Origin: Deltaproteobacteria bacterium
Lineage (GTDB): Bacteria > Bdellovibrionota_B > Oligoflexia > Oligoflexales > Bog-1112
DNA: 64,000 nt
NCBI GenBank assembly: GCA_020635195.1
Contig: JACKAG010000003.1
Coordinates: 124,001-188,000, forward strand
Direction of reading: 5' to 3'
Part shown: positions 61,382-64,000 of the stretch, one piece after another
How the letters are laid out: every line of letters begins with the position of its first letter
Position numbering within the stretch: the stretch's first letter is position 1
Program-made: the position numbers and the translations under genes
The notes under the pieces: generated by a model
The model's database searches: none
Seen by the model: the letters and a program-made list of their open reading frames with translations, nothing else
Told to the model about the DNA's origin: nothing

Positions 61382-64000
61382 TTATGATGAAGAGACTGAA
61401 GAGCTGTCAGAAAATAAAGATTCCAGCATAGGTAAACTGATATCTTCCGGATGTTCACTGCCTTCCAGAATACGATCAGCAAGTTCTTTTTTGCCTTCCT
61501 GCAAATCTGAAATCTTATCTTCAATGGTTTTTCCTGCGATCATTCTGAAAACAGTTACGGGATTTTTCTGACCGATCCGGTATGCTCTGTCCATCGCCTG
61601 TGCCTCCGCAGCAGGATTCCACCATGGGTCCAGAATCATCACGACTTCTGCTCTGGTGAGATTCAGACCGGTCCCTCCTGCCTTCAGAGAAATCAGAAAA
61701 AAATCTGCCTCACCTGACTGAAATGCATCGGCCAGCACCTTTCGTTCTCCAACAGGAGTCGACCCCCTGAGCAACAAAACCGAATATCCCCGGGCAGTCA
61801 GCCCCTGTTTTAACAACTCCAGAAATGACGGGAACTGACTGAATACCAGAGTTTTTTTGTCAGATTGTCCCAGAAGTTCTGCCATACGGAAAAATTCTTT
61901 TTCCTTTGACGCCGGACCGCTCCAGTCTGGTTCCAGTAGGCGCGGATGGGAAACCAGCTGCCGGAGTTTTGTCAGCCAAGCCAGAGCGCGGATTTTACGC
62001 TTCGCCCCGCTCTCCTCTTCTTCTCCCGCACTCTTTAACTCAGCAATTGCCCGCATCCGGATCACATCGTAAAACTGACGTTCCTCCGGACTCAGATAAA
62101 CACTCAACGTGCGAACAGACTTCGGAGGTAAATCTCTGAGACATTCCTGCTTGGTACGCCGCAGGACAAAAGGCCGGATCAGGGCTTTCAGGGCATCCAG
62201 AGAGCTCTGGCCCGTTTCCTCTCGCTTCCCATCTCCCCCCCATTGGCGGCAGAAGCTGTCATAACGGCCCAGAAGCCCGGGCGAAACCAGCTGAAAAAGA
62301 CTCCACAAGTCTGACAGGCGATTTTCTACAGGGGTTCCGGACAAAGCCAGACAAAAGTCGACATCCAGACGACGAACTGCCATAAATGTTTTACTTTTAT
62401 GATTTTTGAGCGCCTGAGCTTCATCCAGGACGAGCGTCCCCCAGCGACAGGACTCCGGTAAAGATCCACGGTGATGACGCAGCAATCCATAACTGGCAAT
62501 GAGCACCGTTTCAGCAGGCAGAGGCCCTTCTTCGGGCAGGCTCAGGCCATATCCGTCTCTCAAAAGACGAGGTTGAAGCTGATCCGAAAACTTCAGAATT
62601 TCATCCCGCCAGTTATCACACAAAGAAGATGGGCAGAGAATAAGAGAGGGGCCTTGTGTGACCCTTTCACACAAAAGGCAGATCGTCTGAACCGTCTTTC
62701 CGAGGCCCATATCATCCGCTAAAATCGCTCCGGAGGCCCAGCGACTCAGGCGGGACAACCAGCGAAACCCCTCCCTCTGATATGGTCGAAACTCTGCTCT
62801 GAAAGATTCAGGAATCGCTGGCTCAAAGCTTTCAGCAGCCAAAAGCTTTGCTCTCAGCTGCTGAAAGGCAGAATCTCCGGAAAACTCAAGCCCTGCGATG
62901 GCTTCTCCTGTTAACTCTGACCAGTCCGGGCGATAGCCAGCACGCTCACCCTCGATCAGGTCCGCATCACAGACCTGCCCTGATAACCAGTGCAGACGCT
63001 GCCTGAGACTGTCACTCACACGAAACCAGCGATCATGGGATAGTTTGATAAAACGCTGTTCATTCCGGAAAGCGATAATCAGAGTTTTCAGATCCACATA
63101 CTGGCCTGCAACCCACAAACCTCCGCCCATATCAAACCAGTCCGCTGACTTTCTGACATTCACCTGAAGCGGCCCTTCTTCATCTTCCGCCGCCTTCAGC
63201 CGGAAACGATCAGGCATAGCACAGGCCTCCGGCCACTCCAGATAGATCCTCTTTCGCTCCGGATGTGCTTCCAGCTCATCCAGCAGGGACAATGCCTCGT
63301 AATCTGACATCAGCCTGAGTTCATAAGCGGAGCGGATCAGCTCCTCACCGTCAGAGAGCGACTGAAGAATCTGCCGTGACTGCTCCACTTCCTCTCTAAG
63401 ATTTCTCAAACAAAGGAGCGGAGGAAATTCGGAATAATCATAAAGTGAGGCATGTCCAGATCCCGGGCGAACATAAAAACGCTGATAGGAAGCACTGTTC
63501 AAAGGCCTGATCAGAAACTCAATATAAACCCCTTCCGGTTCCAGAGGGGTCAGACGAAAATAAAAATCACGCCCCCCCTCTCCATCACCCGGAGCTAAGG
63601 GTTTCTTCTGGTGAAGAGCTGAGCTCTGCCCCTCATGGATGGTGAGTCCGGCATAATCCCAGTCCGTCAGAGTTCCGCAATATTCGCGCCTCATTGCTGC
63701 CGGAAGCCATTCCCCAGCTGCACTTCCTTCATTTGCCGAAGCTGCTGTCAGAAGAGGGGCTAGCGGATCTGCTACATCCACCAGATAAAAGACCTTGCGG
63801 ACAGAATCTACAGACAAAAGACCCGAAAATGTCGGAGCACCAGGCGAAATAAAATGATCTGCGGGAGCATGTAGGGCACGCGGATGAACCCGAAGGCCTT
63901 CGCCTTCGGGTTCAATGGCAAGCCTGAGACTATCTTTTTGTAGCTGGTAAACATGAAGATCACCTGAGAACGTCACAGGGATACCAGCCTCACAGAGTAT
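61382..64000 (-). CDS. SNF2-family DEAD/DEAH helicase, 5' end outside window
   Basis: The frame is open to the window edge, so the N-terminus is missing. About 870 visible residues include an N-terminal unassigned beta-rich region (about 420 residues). Next comes the SNF2 ATPase core: G-A-I-L-A-D-D-M-G-L-G-K-T-V-Q-T (Walker A), L-V-L-D-E-A-Q-A-L-K-N (DEAQ box) and S-G-T-P-V-E-N-R-L-S-D-L-W-S-L-F. The second lobe has V-F-S-Q-F, S-L-K-A-G-G-T-G-L-N-L-T and D-R-A-Y-R-I-G-Q. It uses ATP to move along or remodel DNA. Bacterial members often act in repair or transcription; phage-defence roles also occur. The context does not decide. Confidence 0.93.
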   Translation of the reverse strand: MLCEAGIPVTFSGDLHVYQLQKDSLRLAIEPEGEGLRVHPRALHAPADHFISPGAPTFSGLLSVDSVRKVFYLVDVADPLAPLLTAASANEGSAAGEWLPAAMRREYCGTLTDWDYAGLTIHEGQSSALHQKKPLAPGDGEGGRDFYFRLTPLEPEGVYIEFLIRPLNSASYQRFYVRPGSGHASLYDYSEFPPLLCLRNLREEVEQSRQILQSLSDGEELIRSAYELRLMSDYEALSLLDELEAHPERKRIYLEWPEACAMPDRFRLKAAEDEEGPLQVNVRKSADWFDMGGGLWVAGQYVDLKTLIIAFRNEQRFIKLSHDRWFRVSDSLRQRLHWLSGQVCDADLIEGERAGYRPDWSELTGEAIAGLEFSGDSAFQQLRAKLLAAESFEPAIPESFRAEFRPYQREGFRWLSRLSRWASGAILADDMGLGKTVQTICLLCERVTQGPSLILCPSSLCDNWRDEILKFSDQLQPRLLRDGYGLSLPEEGPLPAETVLIASYGLLRHHRGSLPESCRWGTLVLDEAQALKNHKSKTFMAVRRLDVDFCLALSGTPVENRLSDLWSLFQLVSPGLLGRYDSFCRQWGGDGKREETGQSSLDALKALIRPFVLRRTKQECLRDLPPKSVRTLSVYLSPEERQFYDVIRMRAIAELKSAGEEEESGAKRKIRALAWLTKLRQLVSHPRLLEPDWSGPASKEKEFFRMAELLGQSDKKTLVFSQFPSFLELLKQGLTARGYSVLLLRGSTPVGERKVLADAFQSGEADFFLISLKAGGTGLNLTRAEVVMILDPWWNPAAEAQAMDRAYRIGQKNPVTVFRMIAGKTIEDKISDLQEGKKELADRILEGSEHPEDISLPMLESLFSDSSSVSSS

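Noticed and set aside
1..64000. tRNA genes or CRISPR arrays
   Set aside because: No cloverleaf with a TTCGA-type arm and no regularly spaced short repeats were found by eye; the only regular repeats are the 99-base ankyrin units.

Overview
The window looks like chromosome of a Gram-negative bacterium with a predatory or host-associated flavour. Many genes encode signal peptides or lipoboxes. A TIGR02147-type regulator (a family I associate mainly with Bdellovibrionota and Fibrobacterota), DUF1501-type proteins, c-type haem lipoproteins, Tex, Tdh/Kbl and HU all point towards a Bdellovibrionota/Oligoflexia-like lineage. This placement is an inference from gene families, not a measured one. No rRNA, tRNA or CRISPR array was seen.

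Region 1 (about 1-15,680) is a decayed prophage with lambda-like packaging genes (Nu1-like small terminase, GpA-like large terminase, gpW, portal) and a Mu-like contractile-tail and baseplate module (gpN, gpP, gp45, gp46, gp47/J, gp48, fibre). An IS66-family element (5644-8125) sits exactly between the 5' part of the portal gene and the 3' part of the tape-measure gene. The capsid, sheath, tube and connector genes are therefore missing, and the phage cannot be complete from this locus. The gpW gene carries an in-frame amber codon. Ankyrin-repeat genes are inserted at the joints between phage modules (2-544, 3947-4414, 11399-11958), two of them with signal peptides. A short repeated sequence accompanies each joint. 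The mix of lambda-like packaging, Mu/P2-like tail and ankyrin genes recalls the gene content of Wolbachia phage WO.

Region 2 (15,719-17,552) holds an AT-rich Phd-like antitoxin gene overlapping a gene for an uncharacterised 231-residue protein, then about 670 bases of non-coding DNA with nested inverted repeats. Region 3 (17,553-28,352) is a mosaic of host genes: MtfA-like peptidase, an exported nucleotidyltransferase-like protein, a DHH phosphoesterase, another exported ankyrin protein, a monohaem protein, a solute-binding protein, and a three-gene VTC-domain/DUF4956/beta-propeller operon. Region 4 (28,349-32,934) is housekeeping: mtnP, tex, ndk, pgpA.

Region 5 (32,935-34,757) is an AT-rich insert that encodes a lipoprotein whose C-terminal half has the R / S-T-S / E-x-E pattern of ADP-ribosyltransferases. 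It is flanked by non-coding DNA rich in stem-loops. Region 6 (34,758-39,352) encodes a split acyl-CoA carboxylase (BCCP, biotin carboxylase, carboxyltransferase) and a lipoprotein. Region 7 (39,660-45,149) is a four-gene operon of exported proteins (DUF1588/1585-like haem protein, lipoprotein, DUF1501-like protein, dihaem lipoprotein). Region 8 (45,289-64,000) carries transporters (CaCA antiporter, two dicarboxylate/amino-acid symporters, PutP), a K+-channel-like protein, HU, a TIGR02147 protein, the tdh-kbl threonine-degradation operon, a 1335-residue exported protein of unknown function and a SNF2 helicase that runs off the window.
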